A DNA stretch of 39,872 nt from Ophiostoma sp. CBS 140.51 (lineage: Eukaryota; Ascomycota; Sordariomycetes; Ophiostomatales; Ophiostomataceae): positions 1-39,872 of the forward strand of contig JANSLP010000298.1 of NCBI GenBank assembly GCA_029298735.1, read 5' to 3'. Shown here one piece after another: positions 22,069-33,844 of this stretch. The notes beneath the pieces are model-generated. The model was not told the DNA's origin, did no database searches, and saw only the letters and a program-made list of their open reading frames with translations. The stretch's first letter is position 1, and each line of letters begins with the position of its first letter. Position numbers and translations under genes: made by a program.

Positions 22069-23235
22069 TCACAACGCCTCCTTCTCGCTCGCCCCGTTGG
22101 CCGCTGCCGCTGCTGCCCACCGCGTTTCGGCCCGCCGGATCAGCTCCTCGTACACGGTCCACGCCAGCGCCGAGCTCATTGCTTTCCGACTCATCCGCAG
22201 CGCCAGGCCGTTCCACATCCACCGTACACCCTCTTCGGCCAGCATCCGCCGTGCCGCGTGCAGCATGTTGTGGTACCGTGCGGGTTGCAACTGGATGCGT
22301 GTCTTGACGACGTCAAAGGGGTTCGACACGGCCGAACATGTCGCTGCCGCCAAGATGCCCGATGAGAAGTTGATGGCCGCCGCACGAGAGACGCCCATGC
22401 TCTCGACGCCGGCACCGACGCCGGCCCCTAAAGCAGTCGTCTTGTCCTTCTTGTCACTCTTGATGGCCAGATTGTTCAGTCTCCGCTTGATCTGCTCATA
22501 CATGAGGACGTACAGTCCGGCGTAGGGCGCGTCACGAATGGCCGTGGCACCAAAGCCAGAAAAGAACCCCCGCAGGCCCTCTTTGCGCACGATATCGGTG
22601 GCAGCCTCGGCCAGCGAGCGGTAGTTGTACAGGCTGCTCTCGTAGCGGACCTTGATGATGGTCAAGGGCATCAGGACGAAGCCGGCCGAGGCACGGGCGA
22701 TAGCACCGGCCAGCATGTTGCCCGTGTTGGACAGTTTGACGAGACCACTGCTGCCGCTACCAGCAGAGGCTCCTGTTGTCGAGGCTGCCAAGATTGGCAC
22801 CTTGGCGGCGTTGGAGCGGATGGCATTGAGGCCGGCAAAGTAGAGGGCGGAGCCAAAACCCGTGCGCAATGCTGATGGGACGGTACCTCGGTACAAGCTG
22901 GCGACAAAGCTACGTGGACGTTGTGCAGTGGATGGTGATGACGAAGAAGTTCCTGCCGTTGATGCTGTCGTTGATGCTGCCGTCGATGCTGCTGCTGATT
23001 CATTGGCTGCTGTCCTCAAGTCGGCCAGAACCCGGCGCAGGCTGTGATGCCCCGACTGCTGGACACGGGTCTTGAGCAGGTCAATGGGCTGCAGCAAGAC
23101 GGCCGACAACACGCCGGAGCCTAGACCGGCGAGAAGATGGAAAGCTAGAGAGTTAGCTGGGTGCTGGTATCGGTATTATGAAGGGGAACATGACATACTC
23201 GTCTTCGACGGCGCTTTTGGTGAGCCATTGGACAT
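22069..23235 (-). CDS. hem25: Mitochondrial glycine carrier, Hem25/SLC25A38 type, 370 aa
   Basis: This inner-membrane carrier imports glycine for 5-aminolevulinate and heme synthesis. Exon 1 (23235-23199) encodes only 12 codons plus one base. The 54-bp intron (23198-23145) has donor GTATGT, branch GCTAAC and acceptor TAG. Exon 2 is 23144-22069. Splicing yields SKTTFHLLAGLGSGVLSAV, the normal start of this family. Three mitochondrial carrier signatures are seen: QPIDLLKTRVQQ (about 31-42), PLTIIKVRYES (about 172-182) and NPFDVVKTRIQL (about 287-298). The non-acidic second signature (PLTIIK) is characteristic of SLC25A38. Residues about 60-86 form an Ala/Ser/Thr low-complexity insertion in the first matrix loop, encoded by a degenerate repeat, and a second Ala/Gly/Ser-rich insertion precedes repeat two. 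The Ala-rich C-terminus is variable in the family. Confidence 0.92.
22950..23000 (-). repeat. Degenerate GATGCTG repeat encoding the Ala/Ser/Thr insertion of the glycine carrier
   Basis: The plus strand shows recurring units built on GTTGATGCTG, GTCGATGCTG and CTGCTGATT between about 22955 and 23000. They lie inside the coding exon and translate to a run of Ala, Ser and Thr in the matrix loop between helices one and two. Such units vary in number by slippage, so this segment is likely to be length-polymorphic. Confidence 0.5.
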
Positions 23236-24320
23236 GGCGGCGGTTGATACCCCAATTAGGTATCAAGAGATGTGAGTGAGGTGAAGGTGAGGTTGGATGA
23301 AGTATGGATAAGATGAGAGAGGCAAGATGAGTTCAAGAACACCGCCGGTGAGAAAACGGTGTCGATCGATGAAGGACACCCATTGGCAAGACAAAGGCGC
23401 AAAGTGAGGCTCTGTGCAGTAATAAATGCAAGCAAGCTCAATGTAAGACTCGGAATTGTCCGGTGAGATGGCGTTGCGACAAATAAAACAGCAACGCGCA
23501 GTGGTGTCGAGTAGCAAGGGCGGGACGTGGCGGAGGAATCAGAATTTCAACAATGACGATGCAGTGCAGTTCTCGAATGCGCCTACAGCGGGCTCCTCCA
23601 GTCAGAGTGTGGATAATTTTTCGTTTCTGCACGCTTTCTACACGCTTTTTGCGTCAGGGAAATAGTCAGGTCAGCGGTCAGGTGCTGTGCTAGCGTTTGT
23701 TTGGCACTGTCCCTCGGTGCCCAGTCCACGCACAGTAAGGCGCCACAAGGGCCATGGGTCACTTTTAGCCCGCGCCTATCCGGCTAGTCTCGGGGAATGG
23801 CTTACTTTAGGTGAATGTCTGACCTTCTCATAAAACGACGACAAAACGACGCATCAGGCAATAATACGAGATGGTGATGTAAAGGTAGATTGGCAAGGAC
23901 ATAGTAGTAGTTTATTGGTATCTTTGGTCTTTAGTGTGTCATTGAAAGAAGAAAAACAAAAACCCCAGATAGATGAAGCGACATAAACATGAAATAAAAA
24001 CGAACCATATTAAAAATGAGAAATAATTTAGTTAGACAAATGAAATATGAAATGAAATTGAATAAAATAAAGATAAAAAAATAAACGGAAAAGAAAATAT
24101 CCTTTCCCCTTGGGAATCATGTCCAGAAAATAAGAAGATAAAAAAGGCAACCCGCATGATAAATAAACGCCAAATACAGAATATACCCCTACCGCCGATT
24201 TGACGATCATAAAGAGCAGATTCCGAAATATTAGAAATCCCCAGGATCTCTTCATCCTCCCCTCTTCCCATCCTATACACCTAGCCCTATCTATCCCGCC
24301 AGCACTCGACTTCGGCGATT
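23236..24320. other. Upstream region of the glycine carrier gene and 3' region of ROM2
   Basis: The right half (about 23930-24240) is markedly A-rich on the plus strand, that is T-rich in the ROM2 sense, fitting a ROM2 3' untranslated region. The left half should hold the hem25 promoter and leader. A 65-70 codon frame at 23456-23665 resembles nothing known. No RNA gene was seen. Confidence 0.5.
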
Positions 24321-27300
24321 CTATACCTTCTCCGAGTGCCCGTCGTTCAAGAGAAGCTCCAGCACAATCTGCATGCCGCCGGCCTCGGGGTGTGTCATGA
24401 CAATCTTGACGGTGCCCTTGGAGTTTGAGCCCGTGCCCGGTGTGCTTGTGGGCCCGCCGGCCGCGCTGTTGGCGGGCGTCGCAGCCGTCGCTGAGGCATT
24501 GTCGCCGCCCGTGGGACCTCTAAACCCGTAGTCGAGACAGCGCACATCGTTGCCGGCAATAATTTGCCGCAGCCGGCCGTTTTCGGCGTTGCGGACCTCG
24601 ACATAGTCTTCGTTGAAGAGCAGCAAGTACTGGCCGAACATGGTGGCCGCCTTTGCCTTCTTTTGTTTGCCCGAGTACTCCATAATGAGTGTGCGCGACA
24701 CTTCGCCGTGCTTGTCCGAGTAGACGGCGCAGTCCTCGTAGGCGAGCAAAAACTCTTGGTCGTTGAGGCGGAACATGCCGAGCGGGCGCTGATCACGGAT
24801 GCGGGCGGCAATGTTGGCCGTGGCCGGCATGGCGAGGTCGCGCGGCACCGACATGGTCTGTTTGCGGTCGAGCGTGAGCATGACGATGCCCTTGGCCGTT
24901 GAGACGGCCACGTACGTCTGGAACAGGTTGAGCGAGTAGCATTCCGTGGGCAGGTAAAACTCGTCAAAGTCGCGGAAACTTTCTGTACCTCCCGAGCCGC
25001 CGCCACTGCCACCGCGCCGACTACTGCCAAAGAAGCGTGACTTCTTCTCGGACGCCTTTTGGAACACGGGCTCGAGCACCTTGAACGTGTTGTGCAGACC
25101 CTCCTTGCGCTTGTAGAACAGCAGCATGCGGTCCTTCATTCGTGCCGTCGCAAAGAACGACACGTCCTTGGCCAGTCGCTGCGGCGCACGCCGGGCATTG
25201 TCGTTGTTGGGCACCGGGAAGTTGGACACGGGCGCCACGACGTCTAGCGGGTACGAGATCAGGGCCTTGTCAGCCAGGACCAAGCAAACAGAGAACTCCT
25301 CGAGCACCGCAATCTGCGTGACCTTGTTGATTTGAACGGACTAGAAATGTTAGTGGAGGGTCATTTATTGAATGGTATGGAAGGAAAACTCACTCTTGTC
25401 CAACCACGAGGGTTGGATGCGTCCGAGATGTAGACACCAAAGTCGGTACCAATGGCAATGATTGACTTGCCATACGCAGTGAAACCTGTTGCGCAGTTGA
25501 CCGTCGCACGGCAAACAGGTGCCGGACCACGACCGGGGCCAAACACCTGCTCCATCTCGCGGATCGACCGGTCCAGCGGCGTGCCGCGGATGGAGACGCT
25601 GGCGTGCTTGCCGACCGCCGTCATCGAGTCGTAGGCAAACGCGCTGTCGGCCAACACACGCAGACGGAAAGGCTCGGCGTTCTGCTCGAGAAGGGCACGC
25701 GCATGCCGCGTCTTGGCCTCAATGATCTTGCTGCACCACTCTTGCCGGCTCTGCGGCGTGGTCGCGTACAGCGTGTAAACTTCGTGACCCAAATGCTTGA
25801 CGCGGAAGGGATAGAGAATCTTGCCCTCTTCGCCCGGCGTACTGGGCTGGAGACGCGTGACACTCGAGGCTGTGGAACTACCTGTGGCCGCGTGTTCGAG
25901 CTCCGGCCGGCCTGAGGCACCATTGGACATGACCTTGTTGAGACGAATGTCGGACGCCGAGGCCGTGGTGGTACGCGCCAAGGGCGCTGCAAGACCCTTT
26001 TGCTTGGAGATGGGGTCGTCGTTCATGCTCTCGAGTAGCAGGAGCGGCATCGGGATGGGCTCTTTGGACACATCGTACTTCTTGTCCCCACGGCCGTCCT
26101 TGGACGACACGGCCTTGGCCAAAATAAAGTAATGGTCAAACAGCAGCGCCTGCGTATCGACCCAACGCACACCCTTGGATCCCATTCTCTGGAGCTCACC
26201 CTGCAGCAGCAGCTCGCGGCCCAGGTGGTCGAGGTTGAGGACCGTCTGCGAACCCGGACGGAACACAAGCTGGTTCTGCAGTTCCTGCAGAGAGACCTTT
26301 TTGCCCATCTCGTCGACAAGACGATCACAGTCCTTGGTGACGAGACGAATCTCCTCAATGGCACGGGCGAGGTTGGCCTTCTCCTCGCTGTCCTGCACCG
26401 TGTTCTTGAGCACTGTGCTCAGAAGCAGTGAGTACCGCTGCAGACGTGTAATGGGCGCTTTGAGGAACGTGTCCCAACCCAGACGGTCGGACCGCTTGTG
26501 GTTGCGGACGTGCTCCAGGAACTGCCGGAAGAGCACGTTGCGCGCAGCCTCCTTACGCACTGTGAAGGATGCAACGGGGTAGTCGGTCGAGTATGCAATG
26601 TACTCGTCCTTGGCCTTGCGAATCCACTCGCGGAAAATGTCACTGAACCCGACAATCCAGGGACCCTGTTCGTTCTGGCGGTACTTGAGCTGGGCCAGCA
26701 AATGATCTTTGCTGACACGCTGCATTGACTCGACTTTGCCAAAGACGCTGTTGATGAATTTGTCGAGCCGGTTCGGCGGGATAATTGGCGGCTGCCAGTG
26801 GCGGAGCTGGTTCTTATACAGCACCCGCAGGACGTCGAGCTGATTGTTGTACTCTTCCTCGCTGGTAACGATTTCGTGCAGGACGTTTTGGCGCTCGACT
26901 TCCTTTCTGGGCTTGCTCTCAATAATCTCCTTGGTGATCTTGTAGTGCGTCACCCAGTCCTCCTTTTTGGTTGACACTTCGGACATCATCTCGTCGAGGT
27001 TGGCCTTCTTGAGGGTCCGCGTGCAGTAGTACGAGTAGCAGCGGCCGGGCGTCTCATGCGCGTGGACAAACGGTGCGTAGCAGCCCGAGTCCGACAGCTG
27101 CCACAGGACACCGCTAATCTCGCCGGGGCCAAACTTGACCCATTCCTCCTCAGGGATCAGGATACCCGCCTTGAACATGGACTCGGCCACATTGTCCGCC
27201 AGAGTTTCGGCGTCGGCCACGTTCATGTTGGGCACCTTGGTGGTAAACAGCGCGACCAGGCCCTCCTCAATCGTCTTACGCTTGAGGTCTGGCTCACCGT

Positions 27301-30055
27301 CGGCCATTTCACGCACCCAACGGGCCACACTGCTAAGCGCCCAAGGCTCGTGGCAGCGGCGGAAGTCCGTTGAAGTAAGCTTGGACGGCACGAACTTCTT
27401 ACGCCGGCCGGTAGGAAGGGTGATAACATCGTACGCGGTGCTGGCGGTGTCGTAGTTGGCGGCGTCGTAGGGTAGACCTTGCTGCGCGGCCACCTGCCGC
27501 TGGGCCTTTCTCCGCTCCTCGGCCGCATCGGTGCGCGAGCGACCAGGAAGCGTTACTGCGGGTGTTGTGCTGTGGCTGGACATGGATGTGGACCGCTCCA
27601 CATGCAGCTGTTGCTGGTATTGCTGTTGCAACAAGAGTTGCTGCTGCTGCTGGTCCTGCAGAGAAATGTAGGTGGATGATCGCGAGTCAGAAGAATGAGA
27701 GTAGGCATGCTGCTGGTACGACATGCGCGAAGCATTTGAGGGCGTGGCCGACAAGAGGTTGCTACTGCTGCTTCCGCTGCGGTTGACCTCAGAAAGGCCT
27801 GGAGGGAGCGCGGGAAGTGGCCGGCTGGACAGGCCAGGGTGGTAGAACATGTCTGGGTACTCGTCCTTGGTCGGCGACTCGCTCCCACTAAGGCCCGAGT
27901 GCAGAGACACACGCTCATCGCCCTCGTCGAAGCTCAGACGGTGGAGTGTCGGCGGCTGTAGACCACCGGTGCCGCCATAGTCCATCTCGGCCTCGGCGAA
28001 CGGCTTATACTGTTGTGATTCGCCCTCGTAGGGCCGAGGTGTCGTTGACTGCGGCGGGCGCTCGTGGGGTGCGACAGCCGAAGATGAGCTCCGGCCAATG
28101 TGCTGGTGACCTTCCACCGGGTTGCCGTACGTCAGATTGCCAGCGTAGCCTCCGCTGAAGAGTCCGATGTCCATACCAACGAACTCGCCATCGCTGACGT
28201 TGGGCTCTTCCGGCTGGGTCGGCAGAGGCGTCGTTGTACGTGAGCCCTGGGGTTGGTCGTGATGTTGTTGCTGCTGGTGCTGTTGCTGGCCACCGTAGTT
28301 GTAGTGGCTCGTCGTGGCACTGCTCATACCAGAGGCCATGGAAGCGCCGCTGATGCTGAACCGCTGCTCGTCCAGGTCGGCCTGCTGCATCTCGTACACG
28401 CCAAAGGCACCTTCGGGGTCGCTGTCGTCTTCCCACCGGTACGTCGAGGGCGCAGCGGCGCCGGCACTGCCTGGGTACAAGGACGACGTGGATGACGAAG
28501 ACGGTGTCCGGCCCATGCCAGACGCGGCGCTGGACCACCCGCTCGTACTAGGATGGGTGGAGGACGCGCGCGAGTTGCGGCGGTAGAGGTCGTCTTCGGA
28601 GACCTCGTCAGTGGGTGGCGCCGGTGGGATCTGCAGATTGCCGTTCTCGCCACCGTTGCTGGAGCTCGTGATGCCTAGGTCGGCTTCGATGTCGTGGTAG
28701 AGGCTGTCCTGCGTCACACGGTCGTTGCTTTGGCTGTGGTTATGGTTGTGATTGTTGACGATGCCGAGAGGCGCACCGCTGCCGCCACCACCCCAACGCT
28801 CTTCTTGCACATCGTCAATAGGCGGACGACTGGGCAGAGGAGCGTTTGTTGGGTGTCGTTGCAAGCCCGCTGGTGACGAGGAGTGCACAGGTGGCGACGG
28901 GAGGGGCGAAGCCCCCGAGTTTGACCGTGATACGCGGCTGGCAAATGCGTTCGGATCGATGGGGAAGCTATTGGTGGCGGGGATCTGCGAGAAGGTCGGG
29001 TACGGCGCCTGCGAAGTCATGGTGCTGGGGATGGCACCGGGCGAGGGCATGGGGCTCACACCGTTGGACGAGGTCGTGTAGTTAGCGGTCGTGCTCGGGG
29101 GAGAAATGAAGTTGCTGCTCGCGTTGTAGTTCGCCTGGTACTGCTCCTGGTTGTAGGCGACCGACTGTCCAGGCGAAAGACCAGTCGAGGACGGCGTTGC
29201 GTTATCGTAATAAGATCCCGGTTGATACGAAGACTGCCCGGATGGTGTCGGAGACGGGTGGACCGGAGGCGGAGGTGTGTACACGGCGGCGTTCGCTTGC
29301 TGCTGCTGCTGCTGCGTGTATGGTGATGTCGCCGATGGAGCTGGCGGAGGAGGCGCTGGCGGCGTGCTGTATTGCTGGGTGTAGCTGCTGTACCCAGCAT
29401 ATGTCGATGTCCTCTGGGGAACGGCGCTTTGTTGGTTGGCATATGCTGCCGGGTTGTATGCGGCGGGCGTGTAGCTTTGTTGTGGTTGCTGCTGTTGCTG
29501 TTGGAAACTAGGAAAGGAGGGCATGGTCGGTGAAGCCAGGCGAGCAGACGGGTGGGGCTGGTAGGGCAGAGACTGTGACTGCGAGCGAGCAAACGTCTGA
29601 GGATTGTACGACGATGGGGACGCAATTGTCTGGTACTGATGCTGGTACCCGGACATAGCCGTGGCGGGGTTGGACGCAGGGCCCCCATAGGCTGCCGGCT
29701 TTGCAGGGATGGGCGGCGCAGGCGCAGGAGCAGCAGCCGGCGGGCTGTCGACGGGACTCGTCAGAAACAGCTCCTCCTCGCCGCGGCTGGGGATGCTGGC
29801 CTGTGCATGGTGCAGCTGGTGTTGCGGCTGTTGTTGTTGCTGCTGCTGCTGCGCAAAGTACGAGTTGTCGTCGCCGTTGTTAAAGCTTGGACGTCGCGCA
29901 GGATAGTCATACTGCGGCTGTTGGGCATACTGTTGCTGCTGCTGCTGTGGCTGCTGCTGTTGGTATTGCGGTTGCGGTTGTTGTTGGTTCGCAACGGGGT
30001 ATTGAACGGGCGGTACATGGCCGTAACGGCGCTGATCGTCGCCCCGGAACGACAT
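24321..30055 (-). CDS. rom2: Rho1 guanine nucleotide exchange factor, Rom2/Rgf type (DEP-DH-PH-CNH), 1893 aa
   Basis: It activates the Rho1 GTPase at the plasma membrane in the cell-wall-integrity pathway. The minus-strand exons are 30055-25394 (1554 codons) and 25340-24321. The 53-bp intron (25393-25341) has donor GTGAGT, branch ACTAAC and acceptor TAG, and joins RGWTR to SVQINKVTQ within the CNH domain. About 890 N-terminal residues are disordered and rich in Gln, Pro and Ser. Then come a DEP domain (about 897-990, HEPWALSSVARWVREM), the catalytic DH domain (about 1053-1250, starting HEIVTSEEEYNNQLDVL), a PH domain (about 1260-1455) and a CNH domain (about 1515-1870, with FTAYGKSIIAIGTDFGVYIS). 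Domain order equals that of yeast Rom1/Rom2. The total is longer than typical fungal Rom2 (about 1200-1400 aa) because of the Q-rich N-terminus, whose start is the first ATG available (MSFRGDDQRRYGH). Confidence 0.95.
29829..29995 (-). repeat. rom2: CAG/CAA repeat tracts encoding poly-glutamine near the ROM2 N-terminus
   Basis: The plus strand shows (TTG/CTG)n runs at 29829-29852 and again across about 29930-29995, which read as CAA/CAG in the gene sense. They encode Gln runs of up to six residues separated by Pro and Tyr. Further shorter runs occur across the first 600 codons (for example near 29300 and 29490). Mixed CAA and CAG codons suggest selection for glutamine, not only recent slippage. 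Confidence 0.8.
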
Positions 30056-30112
30056 GTTGGCGGAAAGACCGGGACACGTGTGCGACAGTGGATCGTTCGG
30101 CCGAGGTCAAAA

Positions 30113-30129
30113 GGGGGGGGGGGGGGGGG
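30113..30129. repeat. Uninterrupted G17 run (C17 in the ROM2 sense strand)
   Basis: Seventeen consecutive G residues lie on the plus strand, 58-74 bp upstream of the ROM2 start codon, probably inside the 5' leader. Such a run can form G-quadruplex or triplex structures and is prone to replication slippage and to sequencing or assembly length error. Confidence 0.9.
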
Positions 30130-30144
30130 TTAAGACAGTCAGAG

Positions 30145-30202
30145 GAGGATATCGAAGAAAACTCGGATGTCGGATGTGTGTATTCTCTCAATGTCGTGAA
30201 GC
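30145..30202 (-). promoter_or_regulatory. Upstream motif set of ROM2, shared with the TMF gene
   Basis: GAGGATATCGAAGAA (30145-30159), GGATGTGTG (30172-30180) and TCGTGAAGC (30194-30202) match the TMF upstream set at 11321-11365 in order and orientation. The first block begins 90 bp before the start codon. The last block overlaps a triplicated heptamer. The role is unknown. Confidence 0.4.
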
Positions 30203-30215
30203 GTGAAGCGTGAAG
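30195..30215. repeat. Tandem heptamer (CGTGAAG)3
   Basis: Three perfect copies of CGTGAAG stand head to tail about 140-160 bp upstream of the ROM2 start codon. The TMF upstream region has the same heptamer once (11358-11364), so the triplication appears local. Confidence 0.85.
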
Positions 30216-33200
30216 CGTAATGTAATCTATTCGTCGTCGGATGCGTTGAAGTGGCGGTCGCGTCGCTGTGCTAGACAGGTCATCCTAAAGCCCGGTCGAT
30301 GATGGCCGGGCCGTTATCTTCGTGTCGCTGTTGCGGACAGTTGTTGTTGAGGTTAGACGAGAAAGGGGTTGTCGATTTCGTGGAGCCGAGGCGGGGAGGG
30401 GGGAAGGTTGCTCGGTCGAGATGCCAAAGGCGCGCGCGCAAAAGACGACTAGGCGAGAAGAGATCAAGGCGACCAAAAAGGATGAAAGCAAGTGGAACGC
30501 ACGTCGTCGCAGGGTGGCACGGACGGGAAAAGGTGAGTCGTCGTGTCGCGGGCGGGCGGGAGCGAGAGAAAGGAAGAAGAAAAAGAAAGGAATAGGAGAG
30601 GGGTGGGAAAAGGAAAAGCAGAGGTCGCTGCTCAGACCGAGACGACGATGGGCATCAGCGGTGATAAAGTTGGCAGAAGGCAGACCAGCTGGAGGCCAGG
30701 CAAAATAGCAGGCAGAGCCAGAAGAACCAAATGAACCAACGAGCAAAAGGCGGAGGGAAGGCTGGGCTTCCTTTTGCCAAGCCGCACAAGAGCAGTTTGG
30801 CCTTTTTGGTCGCTTTTTTCCGTTGATTTTTTGTTTCCAGGGTCCGGCCGTTAGAGGCTGTCAACTCTCCTTCCTTGCTAGGAGGAGGAAGAGGCTCAAG
30901 GAGGCCTAGTAGTGGCAGTGTGTGGGCTTTGTGGGCTGGAGCCGACCGGTGCAAGACTGGTGCAGAAACGAGACAGACTGGCGTGCAACTGCCCACTAAA
31001 ATGCGACTTTTTGGTGTGTGTTTCCTGGTGGATTATGCCGAGGGGTATGGCGTCCTTATTTTCTCAAGCAAGGCGCATCGCTGGTGACCGTTGAATGTAT
31101 CTGACATCCGCGAGCGATGTTTCTTTGTCTTTGGGCGGCCTCTGGGGCACAACGGTTGAACCGAGGAATGGATCGAATGAATGATTTCGTAGCTGATTTT
31201 CGCTGGTAAAACAGCCGTTGGGGATTGCGAAAGCGAAAAGAAGCACGCTAGAATGCTAGAATAGGCACAGAAGTCGCCCCACTGAGACACGGGAAGAGGC
31301 CTGGAGAAACGGCGGTCGAAGGTGGTGATGTACGGCGGCCGGGTCGCGGTATGGAATCGAGAAACAAAGTAAGGGCCGTTTTTGAGGTTGTAGAGATCGA
31401 GAAAGTTTACAGAGTTTTGATTTTTGGAGATCTCAATTCCGTGGAAATAAAACAGGCTGTCAGAAAGGGAAGGAAAAACTCAAAAAGGAAGGGCCATTGC
31501 GCAACACCGTGGTTGTTCCTTCCCTGCCTAAGCAGCTTGGTGTTGGGAAGGGGAAGGAAGGAAACAAAAGGAAGGAAACAACACGAGCCTCCTGGGTCTG
31601 GGAAGGTGCTGTGGGCCAATCGCAGCGCGTAGAGGCGGGCAAGGTTGGGTCCCTCCAGCCCTGTCGCTGTCCTGTGTAGTTCTACCCCCGCCTAACTTTT
31701 GTGCAAGTCGCTCGTTCCTTCCGTCGCAGCCGGGACAGATGAGCGTTTTCGTTTTACGGTTGACGAGCACCTTCTTTAGTAGACGCGTTTTCGACTTGAA
31801 TGCGGTAGCTCCTGCCTCCAAGGACAATATGGTTATCTGGTCGGCGGGAAAGAGCGACACGGCCTCACGTGTAATGGCCATCTCATTCTGACAGGCAAGA
31901 GGATTCGCGACTTTGTGAGACGATAAAGATGCAGGAGGCCAACAGGTCGGCGGCGAGAAGGAAACGCATCCCACCGAGCTTTAGGCCGGGCTGTTGCACA
32001 CTGGCACATTGTTTTTTTCTCTTTTATTTTCTTATATCCTGACTTCATGTCTCCTTCTGACTTCCGGCGGACACGGTGCTCGCCTGCAGCTCATCATCAG
32101 CTTTCCGGAAGTCATCTTTTGTGGGATAAAAAAGAAGAAAAAGAGGACTGCAATTGGACTCAATACGACGGTTCCGAGTTCTCCACGTTGTGTTTCGCCC
32201 AATCTTCAGAAATGCAGGACACACCCCACGGTCGGCCGCGGTAGGGCTGGCCAGCTCCAAACAAGGACAACGAGCCAATTTCTTTTTATTTTCCTCCGCC
32301 GATGTCGAAACCAGGAACGGGCCCTACAATCACGTCTACTTTTTTACAGTAATTACGAGGCAAGGGTTCATAGTAACGCCAGGCAAGTTGCAATAAGGTT
32401 AAACCCCTATTTCCTTTTTGGGTGGTGACTGCAGAAACAGGAACGTTACAGAATTCTGGGAATACGGAGCTGTAGACGTTCTTCTCCTGCCGAAAAAGAA
32501 AATGGTCAAACATCAAACACAGGAGCAGGGGCCCCAACTGTTTTGCCCTTCCACACCGTCTCCCACGCCATTCATGGCCGTTTCTGACGCCGTGTTTTAT
32601 TTGACAGCAGTCAAGATCTACATGGTATGTCTGTGAGGGTTGTCAAGACACTTGCGCAGCACGATGTCGCCTTTTTCATCTTGTAGAACTTTTGTAGTCC
32701 TATTCGTTTTTGGAGATTACGTACGCACTTGGAGGCACATGTTTTTGTCTAACGGCCAACAGCCACAATTCTTCCTTGAACGCCGATCTCAGCTTTGTAC
32801 ATCGTTTCCATCGTTTTCGTTGCTCACTACGTCCCATCGATCCAACATGACCAACAAACCCACCTCTGTCATTCTTGATGCCAATATCATGATTTGTTCA
32901 TCATATCGCCACGCTCTTAGGTAATATCAATCCAATTGCGATGTGCAGAAGATATGAAGCTGTTTTATCGAGATCACCAGCAGTATCATATAATTTGACG
33001 ATTTCACGATTTCTCTGGATTCAGCATCCTAGGAATCCACTTGAAACCCTTTCTTGCCCAGATTTCTCTGCGGGACCATTGTCTTAAATGTACAGTAAAC
33101 TCCCTTTCGGCACTTGTTCATGGTTCCGTTGATTGCTGCTCGCTTCTACGGGATCGGTGCTGGACAGCCGATGCTCTTTGGTGTGTAATGAACGGTAACT

Positions 33201-33844
33201 ACTGGCGGTACCTGGGCCTGGCGAGCCTGGGTACCTCAGCTCGCCCAGCTTCTGGCGGTTCCTCTGGCGGTCTTTTTCCGCTGACAAATAGTGCGCCAGT
33301 GAACACCGAGCCCCCGCCCTCGATCGCAATGACGACAGCGGCAAGGCCTGCTCCTGCCTGTAACTAGTCCCAAAGCACGCACTTTCTTGCTGCTGTGCGT
33401 GCGCGCCGCGTTCGCGATGCGGGGCACCTTCTTCGGACCGTGGGCGGCTTTGGGGAGGAGGGGGAGAGCTCTTGCCCCAAACTGCCCCCCTTCAAGACGA
33501 GCTTCAGCGAATCGTCACAGGAAAACAGCAGGAGCAGAGGAGCTACTGGCTTCCTTAATGGCTTCCTGGGCGACCTCGGATCTCCGATGTTGGCCCGTTT
33601 GCCCACGTATTTCCCTGCTATTTCGTCCGCATAGCTGAGATCCCCGCCCACTTCCGCGCCGTCGCCCATTGCCCATTCCCTATTTCCCAGTCGTTTTCGT
33701 CTCTTTTCTTTGTCTCCTTCCCTCTTTCTTCCTTTCCCCTTCTCTCTTTCTTTCTTCGAAAACTGCATCACCATCCTCGAATTCCATCTCTTTATACCCA
33801 ACTTTTAACTTTTCTTCTTCTAATCCATCTTTCAAACCGTTAAA

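Larger units (their letters stand above)
30056..33844. other. Gene-poor region between ROM2 and sod1
   Basis: The left end is the ROM2 upstream region, with the G17 run, a heptamer repeat and the motif set shared with the TMF gene. The middle (30300-33350) has many frames of 60-150 codons on both strands, none recognised and none with convincing splice partners. Around 33205-33250 there are two GGTACC sites within a CCTGGG-rich stretch and an imperfect hairpin (GCGAGC/GCTCGC). From about 33640 to 33844 the plus strand is C/T-rich and forms the sod1 leader. No tRNA or rRNA pattern was seen. Confidence 0.45.

Noticed and set aside
31528..31974. 148-codon minus-strand frame, with an internal ATG at 31881
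   Set aside because: The residues are weakly protein-like (two Cys in CPGC), but there is no recognisable domain or splice partner, and codon use is not like the real genes.
32847..32924. Short ATG frame (MTNKPTSVILDANIMICSS) followed by a GT donor-like site
   Set aside because: No acceptor leading to a coding exon could be found downstream, so it is not supported as a first exon.
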